Numbered from the stretch's first letter, positions 34,111 to 47,655 are shown. The stretch: 64,000 bases of DNA from Cycas panzhihuaensis (GCA_023213395.1 CM041465.1:252347741-252411740); one strand, 5' to 3'. Notes: generated by a model not told the origin, from the sequence alone. Numbers and translations: made by a program.

Positions 34111-36475
34111 ATGAGAGGGCATTGGGCAAATGTCGCTGAATTCGGAATATCCTTTTTATCTTGATAAAACTGCTAAAACAGATTCATATTATTATGTTCC
34201 ATATTACAGGCTAGGGGATGGTCTGAGTAAGTGGCAAGTATTAAGAGAGTGGACACCGTTATCCCAACCTGAGGTAGCACTATCCTTGTTCATCCGTAAG
34301 CCCATTGTTTGTGGAATGCTGTTTCAATGAATCATGGAAGCATTAATCATCCTTGATGTCAAGCGATAAAAGATGAAGTGTCTATTTTAAATTTCCCTGC
34401 AGCGTATTTGCCCAGTTGAAACGCCTAAATGCACCACATTGAATGGATGCAGAGCTCTCCAAGGCTACATTGAATCCCTTCCGTGCAGAGTACTGTGTCT
34501 GTCTAATTGGGGCAGCATCTCCAGTGTCCCCATCCAACTTAAATCTATGAAACTAAGGCTAGCAGTTCTCTCCAAGCTTCATGGGAAGCACTACACCACT
34601 TCAATTGGATGCATTTAAATCCCATGTGGACACCAAAGATGGAATTTGATGCAGTGCTGTATCATCTTGCCAGAGCCTGATTTGTTTGCCGCAGTGCATT
34701 TAGGCTTGTCCTTGCAGAGCACATGGCCTATTCTATGTCTAACTTGAACCAAGTTCCTGACAAAAACATAGGTTGCAATTGTTGCTGGTACAAGTTCTTC
34801 CCGTTTTAAAAAAGAAATCATCTGCCATTTAAATGCACTGTATTAAAGAGATTCGGTATTTTCTGACACTTTTTCCAATCCTTTAATACAAAGGACACTA
34901 TCAGCTTGGTGCGGGGTGGCCTGGAAAATTCTTGATCGACATCCCAGTTAAATGCTTACATCCAATGACTGCAATTTCTCCCAACACTCCTCGGATGCAT
35001 TGCAAACCTTTGATTAGAACATTTAAGCCATCTAATAATACACAACATGTGAGAAAACGAGTGGATGCCTTATATCCTGAAAAACACCAAAAGGTTTACA
35101 AAAATCTCTGATATTTGTAGGTAACTAAGGAATAAGGCACCTTTTTCTGAACTGCTCTGCCCAACTTGAAAACATTTATACAGAACACTCCGGGTAAATT
35201 TAGCCCAGCGTGTTCAGACGATGGGTCTACTTGCAGGGTCCATTGCTCCCTTCAAACCCAACAGGGTAGAGGTGGTTGCGATAGTGAAATGGCACCTAAT
35301 AAGAAAAAAAATTACACCCTATACACTCCTCCACTTGGGTTACTTTTCACCAATTCTCAATAAATTTTCTCTATTTTAATTTAACGTTGTCTGTGGCAGG
35401 AAAATGGTGGGCTCTTCCATAGTTCATTGATGCAGTAGGTCTTCAAAGAACACATCCAAGCTGCCGTTTTACCTCCCAAGATTCGTTCTCATATTCTTCT
35501 GCAATTCGCTTTAAATTAATCCATGCCGTGCAAGTTTGAAATTTACGGCTCAATTTTTCAAAATTATTTCGAGATAAAATTTGATGGCAATACAGAAGGA
35601 GTGGCCTTCACAGTTGATGGCCAATAATTTATTTATTTGGTCATTGTATTTGCCGGTTCAGAACAAAATTTAACAACCAATTTGGCCGTCAATTTCCAAC
35701 ACTTGATACTAGGGAGCATATGATTATTCATTGAATCTACTGACCACCAAACTTTTTGGAGTGCAATCATTATTGGTTTTCGGCTCTTGCATTTGGCACG
35801 AATTTGAGAATGGGCAGAGTGTAGGGTGTGTTCCATTTTTTGTATCATACCTTGGGGTTTAGAGGGGCTTTTAACAAAATGGAAATGGACCAGAAACATG
35901 ACTCTCATTCTCCAGGATTCCAGAGAGGATTCTGGAGTATTCTCGTGTATGAGGATTTTACAACTGTATTGTTAACACCCTTTTTTAAATTATAGAAAAC
36001 CACCATATTTTAGAGTAAGAATACTCCCCATAACTATGAGATAGCTATCAATTTCAAAAATTACAATTGTAATGAGAGGGGCAATAATTTTGACCTAAAT
36101 TGAAAGTATATTTAATTTACATAATTGTAACCTTGATATGTGTGTAACGTTTTTTTTATTGGTATTAATAATAATAATTGGAAGAATGTGGTCCACCATA
36201 TGTACGAGAGGGCCTTGAAGTCCCATTAAACATCAACGTAGATTTCACTTTTCAAAGAACATAGTTGTAACATTTTAATGATGTATTTTTCTTTTAAAAA
36301 AATCATGTTAACTTCGCACAATGTGCACTTTGTTATTTTAAATGTTCCTTGACAAGTTCAACTTTGCACCCCTCTTTTCAAGTTCAAAATGTCATTTGCC
36401 TTTTTGTTGTCCATATATTTTTGTTATTTCTTTTCTTAGAAAAGAGTGGTCCCTTAAAGGCTAAATATATATCTT
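34111..36475. other. Spacer downstream of C4H, no gene seen
   Basis: It looks like single-copy sequence of moderate GC content in its first part (to about 35.5 kb), without element motifs. Open frames of up to 91 codons match no family I recognise and show no splice-compatible extension. Confidence 0.55.
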
Positions 36476-36500
36476 ACAACAACAACAACAACAACAACAA
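36476..36500. repeat. (ACA)n microsatellite
   Basis: About eight uninterrupted ACA units. Confidence 0.95.
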
Positions 36501-37671
36501 ATATTATAGAGTGATTGATGTAGAGTCATTAAAAAATGCAAAAAAATTAACAATCTAGCTAATAGAATTTCATAAAGTTGTCCCAAGTTAGAGGAACATA
36601 TATTGACATTGTTTCCAATAAGATCACTACAAAAAGACCAACATTACACTTGATTAACTTGGCACTTAGAGTAACACCAATTGCCAAAAGTATTATTGAG
36701 CATAAAGGTAAAGAAGAGTGTTAATTTTACATAGCATCAAAAAAGAACTAATCAAAACCTATTCCAACAAGAAACAATATAGCAAAAGACATGAGTTACT
36801 CTAAAAACAAATTGCCTCTCTAGCCATGACAAGCAAAAATGCTCCAACATATCTTGGTACTTGGTTTCTCAATTTAATTATCCTAGAATCTCAACCAACA
36901 ACTCATTTTGGGGAGATGAGATGTCAAAAGGGTTTTCCAATTTGCCCTTCAATTTTTTTGAAGCATCCAAAAAGAGTTTTATTATTAAAAAACATCTTTC
37001 TATTTCAATTTTCAAATGCAAAAAATAATAGAAACTCACAATTTCTATTAAAGATATAGTGTAAGGTGATCTAGGTCAACAAAAAAACCCTAAACAAATT
37101 GAATTTTTTGTCATAAGCTATTTGAACTTGTGGGAGGACAAAATTCCTTGGGTATTAGTTTGGCAAAAGGGCATTCCAAGAAAAAAATATAATATTAGAA
37201 AATTATAATATTGTTTCATCCAAGGCCTATGTATCCAAGTTTAGCTTTAGTAGAGAGATTACAGTCCATAATGATTGACAACAACATCATGATTTTGTAG
37301 GTCACTTTCCCTTCTCAAAGGGTCTTGAATCCAAGTCTCCAAGTTTTTGTTCTTCCCTTAGTATTATGGGGTTTACAACAAGAGGGATTGAGTGGAGTAG
37401 AGGTTCTTGAATTAATTTCCTAAAAAAATGAGAGTTATCAATACATTTCTAGGGCTTCAATCAAAGTATACATAGAGTGAAAATAAGTCTTATAATTCTA
37501 ATTGCTAAGATTATTCATACATTTGAATAAACAATCATGTACACGATAAACATGCATATTGTCTGTTGGTTTTTTATTCTCAATTGAAATATACAATAAT
37601 AGTAGTGGATTTTAACTTCTAGGTCAAGCTTAGGGTTGGGCTCTTAAACTCTCTCATTGAATCTATACAAG

Positions 37672-37690
37672 TGGGGTGGGAGGGGAGGGG
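37672..37690 (+). other. G-quadruplex-capable G tract
   Basis: TGGGGTGGGAGGGGAGGGG holds four G-runs of 3-4 separated by single bases, the pattern expected to form a very stable quadruplex. It stands alone in AT-rich DNA with no gene nearby. Confidence 0.8.
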
Positions 37691-38156
37691 TATAATTTTG
37701 AATTGCTGAGAGCAATTATTTATATTCTTTCTTATTAATTCCAATTGGTTATAATCAATTACAACCCTTGGCCATACACTTTATCACGTGATTATAATAA
37801 TGACTTTTGGTTAATATTTACAATTATGCCCATTATCTATTTGTCACGACCATTAGTTATTTATCATAACTATATAATATTTGGAAATTTTAGCAATTGG
37901 GTTTGTTAATATGCATACATGGACTTTTATGCACATGAACTAAAATTTGGGAGCATGAATCTTACCACTCTAAAATGTTTAGATTCCATAATAGAATTAC
38001 CCATAAGAAACAAACTTATATGCCCCACTCCTTATTGACATTCTTCAAACAAAGACAAACACAATTGTTATTTCCTATACAAATTATGATTTAAATAGCC
38101 TCTTCTTATTCGTTTGGTAAAAATCACATTTAAAAATAAACTATATTAAAATCAAA

Positions 38157-38209
38157 GATAACCAGTTTTTGTATTTATTTCAGATAACCATTTTTTGTAT
38201 TTATTTTCA
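38157..38209 (+). repeat. Small tandem duplication (26-27 bp x 2)
   Basis: AGATAACCAGTTTTTGTATT followed by TATTTC is repeated at once with one substitution and one extra T. Confidence 0.8.
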
Positions 38210-38280
38210 CCAAATCATCTTCACCTTGATAATTTTTAATAGTTGAATTTAATATAATTTCAAACCATATACAATTTTTA

Positions 38281-40067
38281 TGTTAGGCTAATGACCATTT
38301 TTAAGCACATTATGAAGGTGTGTGTAGTCATGAAAGATAGTGCATCCAATAGGAATCTACGTGCACACCATGAAGCCTAGTGCACTATGACGATTTGTGC
38401 AAATAGAGTCAGTGCTTGTGTGCTCTTTTACTATTTATATGGTGTCTTCACATCCTAATGTTTATGAACATCGTCATAATGTTGGAGTTGCGATCTTAAA
38501 GAGTCCAACAATTTTCCAGCATTTGGCATCAAAGTGATGCCATGTTGGTTTGTTGTGAGTTTGATAAGAGTAGAGGTGTTGTGTTATTGGGAATGAGTGC
38601 ACAAGTTTTTGATCGAGATTTAGAGCTACTTAGAAGTGGATTTACATAAAAAAGGAAAGTGTTATTTTTGCTTTAGTGAAGTGTTCTTGTTGTTCATATT
38701 CTTTCAAAGTTCTTGAAGTATTTTATGAGATTTTAATTACATGTTACAAATTATTTGGCATCAGTCTTTTCCCATGAGTTGTGGAGCCAATTAGTGAGCT
38801 AATTTTCTCACATTTGTGTGTAGATTTTAAAGTGTTATTTGAAGTAAAAGGCATTAAAAAAAAAAACCAAAAATTTAAAGTAAGACGCAATCATATTTCA
38901 TTGACGTTTTAGGCAATTTTATGGCGATAAACTCTTTGTCTATTATAATTTCATTTGTGTTTAGTGACAAAAAATCTATCTCAGAGGTATTTTAACACTG
39001 TAGGTACTTCAAATTTGTGTTTCATTTTGGAAAAAATAATTAAAATTTGCAAAATTAAGCTACCAAAACCCTCACTTTGGACACAGGAAAAATAACTCTA
39101 TTCAACATTAGATTTCTTTATGTACAATTAGTGCTTTTCATATCTAAAAATTGTTGGTGATTTCTAACTATATTTGTGAATTAGGTTTCCGTTTTTAGCC
39201 CCAAACTCAACTTCATTTGTTTGTATGGCTTGTTCAAAGTTTTACAAGTGCGTCGTTGTACTCCAATAGCCATACAATTATATTTTTTAAAAATTCACCT
39301 TTTTTATTTTAATTCTTAATTTAATTAGATTGTATAAAGTGTGGAGTCCATTTCAGCCATTTTTGGCAAGTCACATAGTAGTTTTGACGTGACTGAGAGT
39401 TGTTTTGAAAGGGTCCTCAAGGAAATTTTTCATGGTCTTTCAAAATTTAAGAAGGTAATACCATAGGTTTTGTTATAACTTGGTTGTATGATATCGGAAT
39501 TGAGATTTGAAAGTTGTATTGTGTTTTGTATACTCATGTGTTTGAAACGAGTGGTCATAAGGATATGTTGGGTTTTAATTTTTAGTGGGTTTTAAAGTTT
39601 GAAATTGAGTTTATTTTTTTTAGGTTACCTATGAGTTGACTTGAAGACTTTAAAAAATCAAAATTTTGGCATTGTAAAGCACTAACTCTATAATTTTTTT
39701 TTTTTGGTGGTGGTGTGGTTTGTTTTATGATTAGTGTGCAAGTTCAGAAGTAGATCTAGAACAAATTTGTGTGTTTTTTGGTAATTTATGGCATTTTGAA
39801 GTGCATTTTGGGCATGTTCTTTATTTTTTGATTAAAATACTTAGTATTTTGTGTTTAGAACATTAAACCATGCTTTATACCATATCTTTATAGTGGAAAC
39901 AACACCCATGAAGTAGTTACACATGCAAATGCAAGCTCAGTTATCAGAATAGAGCCATTTTGTTATCGGTGTATGGTATAAGAGATTTCAAGGGGTTATA
40001 AGGAGAAAAGCGATCACTTTAAACACTCATTTTATCATTTTTTTAACCAGTTTTAATGGCTTAAAAC
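38281..40067 (+). other. Possible LTR end and leader of Copia C
   Basis: CATTTGGCATCAAAGTGATGCC near 38520 resembles a degraded tRNA-Met primer site, which would place an LTR just before it and a leader up to the gag at 40068. No partner LTR was found, so this is tentative. No other feature seen. Confidence 0.3.
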
Positions 40068-41040
40068 ATGATCAATGTAATGATTCTTAAATTTGATAGC
40101 TCAAATTACATGACATGGTGTAGACAAATGAAACCTATTTTCATATCAAGAGGCATATGGGATCTAGTTTGCAAAGGTTATAAAGCACCTAATGGTAATG
40201 TGTCAGATGATGAGAATGGAGCTTACAAAGAATTAAACAAAAGAACACTAAAGCACTTGCATTGATTTTTTATGCACTTGAAGAGCACATTTTTCCAAGG
40301 GTAAGTGTAGGACAATTTTTAAAAGAAGTATGGGATACTTTGAAGACAATTTATGAAGGTGCAGTAACATATGAACTCTAAACACTCAGAACAAAGTTTG
40401 AGAATACTAAGATGGTGCATAATGAATCGGTCGACGACTATATTACAAAAATTTAAGGATTAGTGAATTAGATCAGGGCACATGACAAAGAAATAAGTGA
40501 ACAAAGAGTTGTTGAAAAGATTTTGAGGAGTGTTATTGAATTAAAAAAGGTTGAAATAATTATGACAAGTATTAAGGTTTCAAAGGACCTCATAAAGATG
40601 AAGGTTGTTGAATTAAGTGGTATTCTGATACCTATCACAGAGAAAAGAAATGCTAGTTAATCTCTTGGTTATGCATTCACATCCAAAGTAATGATTGGAA
40701 GCAACATGAGTCCTTACAACTTCCATGAAGGATCCTCAAGTGGTCAAGAACAAAGCTCAAGGATAAATGATCAATTTCATACAAGAAGAAGATAGTATTT
40801 TGGAGAAAAAAGTCTATGATAAGAATAAACCTTTAGGGGGAGAGTTCAAAGTCTTAGAGGTAAAGGAAGAAGTCCTTTACCTAACCCAAGAGAAAGAGGA
40901 TAATGTCAGGTTCAAAATCAAGATAGAAGGGGAATTATCTAGTGTACATATTATCATAAAATCTATACGCTTAAAAAATAATTGCTACTCTAGGGAGACA
41001 TACTTGGAGAGAAAGGGAAACAAGTGTTGATATTTGAAAT
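40068..41040 (+). pseudogene. Copia element C, gag (UBN2 type)
   Basis: The start reads MINVMILKFDSSNYMTWCRQMKPIF, then IWDLVCKGY. After a frameshift near 40255 the frame gives IFYALEEHIFPRVSVG, VWDTLKTIYEGA and LRTKFENTKM. This is the same Gag class as element A but a different family. The C-terminal part (40767-41030) is Lys/Glu rich and out of frame. Stops and shifts make it non-coding. Confidence 0.8.
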
Positions 41041-42920
41041 TCAAGTTATCAAGAAAGATTATTTTTTTTTACTCTCGTAACATAAAAGAAAGAAGATGAT
41101 TGGTTTATTAACTTTGGATGATCAACTCATATGGCTTATAAGAAAGAAACATTCATAAAGATTGATAATACTCAGACTACCCAAATTTTGTTTAGTTATG
41201 ACTCCACCTGTGAAGCAAAAGGGAAAGGTGAAGTAAAGATCAAAACCAAGGAAGTAGAGTCAAAATATACTAATGATGTTCTTCATGTTCCACCACTCAA
41301 AAAGAATTTACTATATGTTGGTTAGATAATGGAACAATAATATAGACTTCTATTTGATAATGGTGTATGTGTGTGTTACTAGAGATAAAAGATAAAATAG
41401 TACTATAATGGCTAAAGGGAAAATGACCTCTAATGGACTATTTGAGTTAGTAATATTTTCAAGGGAAAGTTTTGTCTGAAAAACCTTGGTTAAAAATGAA
41501 AGCTTTGGCACTATATATTTGAACATATTAATTATCAAAGTCTTATGTTGATGAGAAGCCTTGAGATGGTATTTGGTTTAACAAGTGTTGAAGTATGGAG
41601 AGGAGAGGTATATATGAAGGATGTGTCATAATAGGGAAAATTTTCTTAATAACTCATGGGGTGCATATGAGCCACTAGAACTTATCTACATAGATCTATG
41701 TGGTTTGATTGATATTATATCACTGAAAGGTATATGAAATTTTATTATATTTATTGACTATTTTGTAAGAAAGACTTGGGTTTATTTTTTAAAGGATAAA
41801 TTTGAAGCTTTTTAAGTGTTCATGTGTTCCAAAGCACTAGTAGAAAAAGAAAATGGACATAAGATAAAAAATTTAAGGTTAAATAATAGGGGAGAGTTTA
41901 CTTCAAATTAATTTAAACACTTTTGTGGCATTCACAAAATTCAAAGGTAGTTTCCTACACCTTACAAACCATAGTAGAATGATGTGGTTGAATGTAAGAA
42001 TCAAATAATTATTGAAATAGCACGAAGTACGTTGGAAGCCAAATAGTTTGGATTCAAGTTTTGGGTCATGGTAATTTATATACTATAATATATTTCTTGA
42101 ACAAATATATAATAAAAGTTGTAAGATGAGTCACTCTTAAGGAAGCTTGGTCAGGAAGGAAGTTAAGCAATAGATATTTAAGAAATTTTGGATATGTGAC
42201 ATACATACATGTACCATATCAACAAAGAACTAAATAAGATAATACATGTGTTATAAGTGTATTTTCATTAGGCTTGAAAATGATTGAATTGGTTATAGGC
42301 TTTATGAACCAAAGGAAAAGAAAGTGATCATAACCTGAGATGTTATATTCAATAAAAAAGTAATTTATTATCTAGAATAGGACAAACAAAAGTATCATGA
42401 TTAAGTCAACTCCCAGCACAAGTCAAGCAAGATTCAACATAGGCCAAGCAAGATCTAGTTAAATTTCAAATCCATATATAAGTATAAATACAAGTCAAAG
42501 AAACATGCCTAAGTGGGTTAAAAGGATTCACAATCCATAAAGTATGATGGGTTCAAATTTTGGTAGAAGAATAACCATATCACAATGTAGAGTAAATTAT
42601 GCATTAATCAAATAAATAATGAGAAACAATATACTTCAAACATTTGAAGAAGTAAATGAAAAAGATAAATGGAAAAATGAAATGTAAAAAGAATTTAATG
42701 CCTTAGTTAAAAACAATACTGGAGTTGGTAAAATCGACACCCAAAAGAAAGGTGATTAGCACCAAGTGGATCTACAATATAGAATAGATCATTTTATTGA
42801 CAAGCAAAAAGCAATATTAGTTACTAAAGGTTATGCATAAGAAGTTAACATTGGGTACTGTGAAGCATTTGCACTAGTTGCTTAAATGGACACTATTTGA
42901 ATCATTCTTGCATTAGTAGC
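41041..42920 (+). pseudogene. Copia element C, protease, integrase and 5' part of RT (3' truncated)
   Basis: The protease start (DDWFINFG..STHMAYKKE, near 41095-41155) is followed by LHVPPLKKNLLYVG. The integrase core has IDLCG near 41690, FIDYFVRKTWVYFLKD near 41750-41800 and LRLNNRGEFTSN near 41875. The RT beginning has DHFIDKQKA...LVTKGYAQEV near 42790-42850 and IILALVA at 42900. Copia similarity then ends at about 42920, before the RT catalytic box. No RNase H or 3' LTR is seen downstream. Confidence 0.78.
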
Positions 42921-44619
42921 CTGAATCATTTTTGCTACCTCTCCATTGCCAATGATGTACAAATCTTGATGTGCACACTTTTACGATACCTCCAAGCTTG
43001 CTCCAAGACACTACTCTATTTATCTTCTATTTTTTATTACTTTTTTGACCTTTGACTTGTTAAGCAACCAATTTTATAGCATTCTTAATTTATGATTTCT
43101 CTTAGTTTAACTCCTTGTTGGCTTTATCTGACACTTTGTGAACTTCATTTTCTAAAAACTGTTTTATTACACATTATTTCTATCAATTTTATTTCTTGCA
43201 CTTTTGCCTCCAAGATTACAATTTAAGTTATTTTAAGATTGCATTTTTAGATTATTTATCATGTTTTTTTACTATTTCATCACATTTTTTTGTTGCCTAA
43301 AAATGTGATTTTCTTCACAAAATGTGATAAAAAGATCACATTTTTAATTATACAAACACATTTTTTACTATTTCTACATAAGAAAAAAAGGAAAGTCATT
43401 TTTTTCCTACTGTACAAACACAGATTGTTGTAAAACTATGGCTCAACTTTCCCCTAGTTTTCCTTGACCTCTCACCTTAATTTTCCTTATAAACATCCAC
43501 TCATTTGTTAAGAAAAGGGGGAGAACATCTTATGAAATTAAATATTGCCGATCTTGAGACTCAACCTTCCATTCTCGAGGACCCCTTTCAGAAAAACAAT
43601 AGGCTTTTGACTAGAGATTTAAAGACTTGAGACTGTACACACTCTTGTTCTTCCTTCCTTCTCTCTTGGGGCACATTTTCTTTTACTTTCTCCTTTTTCT
43701 TTTGGATGAAACTTCCAACTTTGGATTCTCTTCCACTTTTGAGACTCTTTCTCTCTTATTTTGGATTGGTTGGAGCCTTAACTTGGAGTATCTTAGAGGG
43801 CATTAAGGCACAAATCTGAGGCACCTTCCCATCACATCGTCCAAGTTGATTTTGGTTTATCAAATTGATGAGTTTGTTTTGGTAAGTTTTCTTTTAGTTC
43901 TTGCATGTGCATTTTAAAGTAGCACTTGACTTATTGTTTGAGTTAAAAATGCTAATGAGTATGAATTAGTTCATTTCCTTATTCACATTTTGTACATTAT
44001 TTTTTTAGTATAGTAAGTTTTAGTTGGAGATTAAGGTCCTCTTAATAAAACTCCTACTAACAACTTATGGAGAAGTTTACTCATTTAACCCAAGTGCTAA
44101 TAAACTCTTCTTAAAGAGATGAGTGGTTTTGTCAAGGGAATTCCAAGTAGAGTCTTGAGCCCTCTTCCATAGGGTTATAAACTCTTTCCTCATTCTCCTC
44201 CACCATAACTTTCTAGCTGCAACAAAAATGTTGTTGGAGTTGTGATAGGAACCTTGTTTTATGGATCATTAAGCAAACTTTATTTTGTAATAATCACAAG
44301 GATATATATCCTCTGAACTTTGGTATTACAAGCTACACTAATTTATTTCTCTTGAAGCTTTCATTGATTGGTCATCTTTTTTAATAGATCTACAAGATGG
44401 TGTAAGGTACATTTCTATTTCCCTTTCCATTACAGCCTTCCTTTCCTAGTCATCTTTATGGTTCCTACCCTTGAGAGCAAATCCTCAAAAGAAAAGAAAA
44501 GATAAATTCAAGCACTTATTTTATTATATCTTAAAATGCTTCTTATTTATTTTTTATTTGCTTGATGGTACATTTATCCTAGTTAGGAAAAAGTGGAAGG
44601 GAATTTACAAGTTAGTGCA
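42921..44619. other. AT-rich spacer, no gene seen
   Basis: Unassigned. CCTTATAAACATCCACT near 43486 looks like a TATA box with a following pyrimidine-rich leader, as in an LTR promoter, but there is no coding context. Confidence 0.5.
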
Positions 44620-44624
44620 TTTAG
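44620..44624. repeat. Target-site duplication of element E, left copy
   Basis: TTTAG, repeated at 54473-54477 directly after the 3' LTR. Confidence 0.8.
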
Positions 44625-44978
44625 TGTTAAAATATTAATAACACCTTATCTTTGTATCAGAATGTGATTATGTTGCATTGTAAAATTATGTCGAGTGTGC
44701 CCCTTATCGAATAACAAGCCAATTATATTAGTTTGTTATATCGATCAATCATGTAAATACTTGAGGTAATTTGAGGCCTATAAATTAAGCATGAACCCTC
44801 CTTAATGTACATTAGATTATTTGAAGAAGTGAAGCTCTATTGAATTGAAGACTGAAGGCACCAACCAATCTGTCCATCTTGTTCTCTGCAATCAATTTAT
44901 GTTGAATAATTATTTGCTTTATTTATCATTTCATTCTTATATACATAAGAGTATTTTAGATTTTACATTGATTTTTTA
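44625..44978 (+). repeat. 5' LTR of element E
   Basis: It starts TGTTAAAATATTAATAACACC and ends ACATTGATTTTTTA. It aligns with 54105-54472 along its length. The end is TA rather than CA, in line with a C-to-T change. Confidence 0.88.
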
Positions 44979-44991
44979 TGGTATTAGAGCC
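44979..44991 (+). promoter_or_regulatory. Primer-binding site of element E
   Basis: TGGTATTAGAGCC abuts the 5' LTR. It is the tRNA-Met primer motif with one C-to-T change. Confidence 0.8.
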
Positions 44992-46598
44992 ATTCTTCTT
45001 TATGCAATAAGTTTGTTATAGGTTATTCACATTGAAGGAGGTTTAGGATGGTGATCATTTGAAAAACGTTCCCCCTATTTCAACCCGTTTGTGAGAAATG
45101 ATAGCCCGTTCTAGCTTGTTTCTCCCAGTTTGGATTATTTTGGACTCTGTACATACACTCATGACATTCGTCTGTTGAGTTGTTGATCATCTGTACAGCC
45201 TCATCCACTTGAGCCAGACTCTAAACCATATTCATGTGTTTGTGACTAAAAAATGGCCTCCTTGTTGGTACCATTATTTTCTCTAGTTTTATTTCTAGTT
45301 AGTTGATATTTTTTGTTGGCTTTGTTGGACTCAAACATACACCATTTCAAACCTCGTAAGATCTGTACTATCTCCTTCGATTTCTATAACTACTAAGAGC
45401 ATTCTTCGCTACCATATAAAGCTATCTTCACTCATCTGTGGGCCAAGTGACCTCATTACATAGTCAAACTTTCATCACTCAATTGGTGCCTATGTTGACC
45501 TCTATAGTGCTTAGATGACCCTGCATAGCCCAATATAGCATGTATTACCTTCCCCCACATTGCAAGAAGCTTCTAATGAGATCCCCAAGAAGATTACAAA
45601 TGTATCATTTCGATTTTGATCAAGTTCAATCTGTTGTTAGCCACTTTGTTCTTTACATATTTACGTGGGTTTCTTCATAACATTATTTTAGACTTTGTAA
45701 TAATTTTTTGTACAAAGGTTTTAGTTGATTTAATTGAATTGGATTTTTGGTATAAGTTTGCTAGCACCTTTCTAATCAAGTGGGTGGTCATATGAAGTAG
45801 CTTGGTGACCAGGGGCTTCTCATTCAAGGAAGCTTATGCTAATTAAATTTCTGTTTTGATTACTTAAGAAGGTGTTATTACTATTTTTATGATATCTTTG
45901 TAACAAAGTGTATTTTTTTCAAACTGTGAGATTCATTAGAATCCTGACTCAAAGATTTACAACTTGGAGCTAGCTTTAGACCTATTTGGATAGAATTTTA
46001 GGGATTTTTCTGTTGTTTGTTACTCACATTCATCTTATTAGTTGTTCCACCTATTTTTTGGCTAACATTTACATTACATTGTGGTTGTAGGTGCCCTACT
46101 TATGTGAAGAAGGTTGCTCTTATCTTATAAGCATGGTCCCTTCTTTAAGCATCCTAAACCTTACCTTTTGTGACTTATTTGCATTTCCTTTTGGTCTCCT
46201 TATTTTTTCTTAAAAGGAACCCTCACATAAACAAGACCACATTTAAAAAGAAGTTGAACTAAAAAAAAAAAATTAAATTGAATAATAAAGACTTTTCCAA
46301 CCTTGCAAGGGAAATTATTAGGAACCCTAAAGTTACCATTCCACACACACCTTTCCCTTTTCTCAAACTCTATGGATATTAGAGAAATGAATTGGATATA
46401 AGGTGTATTAAGTGGCAAGTTAAGGTGTAAACCATTTCTTTGGAGTTTGAAGAACTGGCTAGACCTGGAGGGAGTGAGTGCCTTACTTAGTAGTCTTTAA
46501 CTAGATTTGTCACTCGGCATAAATTTGGCATAGATAGATAAATAGTGTCAAGGGGGCACATTGACCTTCTATGCTCACATACCTAGATATATAGAGCT
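44992..46598 (+). other. Leader of element E, no gene seen
   Basis: About 1.6 kb between the primer site and the F insertion. Stops in all frames; no recognisable domain. It is long for a Copia leader, so part of it may be another decayed insertion. Confidence 0.5.
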
Positions 46599-46603
46599 TA
46601 GCT
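46599..46603. repeat. Target-site duplication of element F, left copy
   Basis: TAGCT, repeated exactly at 50789-50793. Confidence 0.9.
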
Positions 46604-47247
46604 TATTGGATATTATGACAACAATATTTTGGGGCTAAAATTTTGGCATGTTTTCGGCACGATTTCCCCCCAATCTTTCTCGAGTGGTTCCAAGAGGGGA
46701 GGAAGCCCCCCTTAGCTGGGGGTGCGGGGGGAGTGGAACGCCCCCCGCTAAGAGGAGGTTTGGGGGTGATAGCCCCCGACCTAAAAAATTAGCCATGTAA
46801 ACCATATTAAAATGTAAAGAGAATCAGGGTCATTCGATAAAAATGCCCTAAATTTTATGGTTGAGATTTATGCCTTGGATGTCCCTCTCATGTAGCCTAA
46901 TTTAGGGCTTTTTCTTATTATGTTGTATGTAATGTAATGTACTGTGATGAGGGCAGCGACTGGTTGTTATTCTTGAGAGCACTCTGCTACTGAGGTGTAC
47001 TGCTTCTCTATTCTACAGCAATAAAGATTGATACCTTTCCTGTGTGGATGTTTCCCTAGCACACTACTAGGGTTTTACTATGTTATATTAGGTGCATATG
47101 TGATGTTTGGCTTTTACTTTCATGTTATTATATAATATCTGATTTTAGAACTTGCATGTAATTTTAAGTTTCTATTTCTATAACTAGTTGCAAGAATGCA
47201 ATAGATCTTAGTAGCGGTTAAAGGGTTGGGACCTTGTATTCTCAATA
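46604..47247 (+). repeat. 5' LTR of element F
   Basis: It starts TATTGGATATTATGACAACA (partner has TGTTGGATATTGTGACAACA) and ends TTGTATTCTCAATA. A GC-rich hairpin module is at 46704-46779 and an AGCAATAAAGATT polyadenylation-like signal near 47019. Confidence 0.92.
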
Positions 47248-47249
47248 AG

Positions 47250-47262
47250 TGGTATCAAAGCC
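47250..47262 (+). promoter_or_regulatory. Primer-binding site of element F
   Basis: TGGTATCAAAGCC, two bases after the 5' LTR; tRNA-Met type. Confidence 0.85.
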
Positions 47263-47322
47263 ACACTTTTTTTTTTTTGCAACAAGTTTGTGAAGGGTTT
47301 GGTGTCGGCTTTTCTACACCAA

Positions 47323-47655
47323 ATGGCGAAACTGGCAGGTGCAAAGTTCGAGGTGAAGAAATTCAATGGCAAGAACAACTTTGAGTTGTGGAAGTTAAAA
47401 GCACATGATGTTCTTGTACAGTAGGGTTTGTACAAAGCCCTTGCAGGTAAATCGAAGAAACCCGCAGGGATGGACGATGATGAATGGAATGACTTAGACA
47501 AAAAGACACTTAGCATAATATGATTGTGCTTAGAAGATGAAGTCTTGTTTAACATCGTAGGGGAGGAGACAACAATAAGATTATGGACCTAGTTGGAAGG
47601 CATGTATATGACCAAATAGGTAACGAATCGAATCTACCTGAAGGATCATTATATC
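47323..47655 (+). pseudogene. Element F gag, N-terminal part
   Basis: Translation starts MAKLAGAKFEVKKFNGKNNFELWKL and continues through DDDEWNDLDKKTLSII and LFNIVGEETTIRLW to NRIYLK. It has TAG or TGA stops at several expected Gln or Arg/Trp codons. It stops at the deletion junction near 47645-47665, where AGGATCATTATAT occurs twice, 19 bp apart. Confidence 0.83.
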
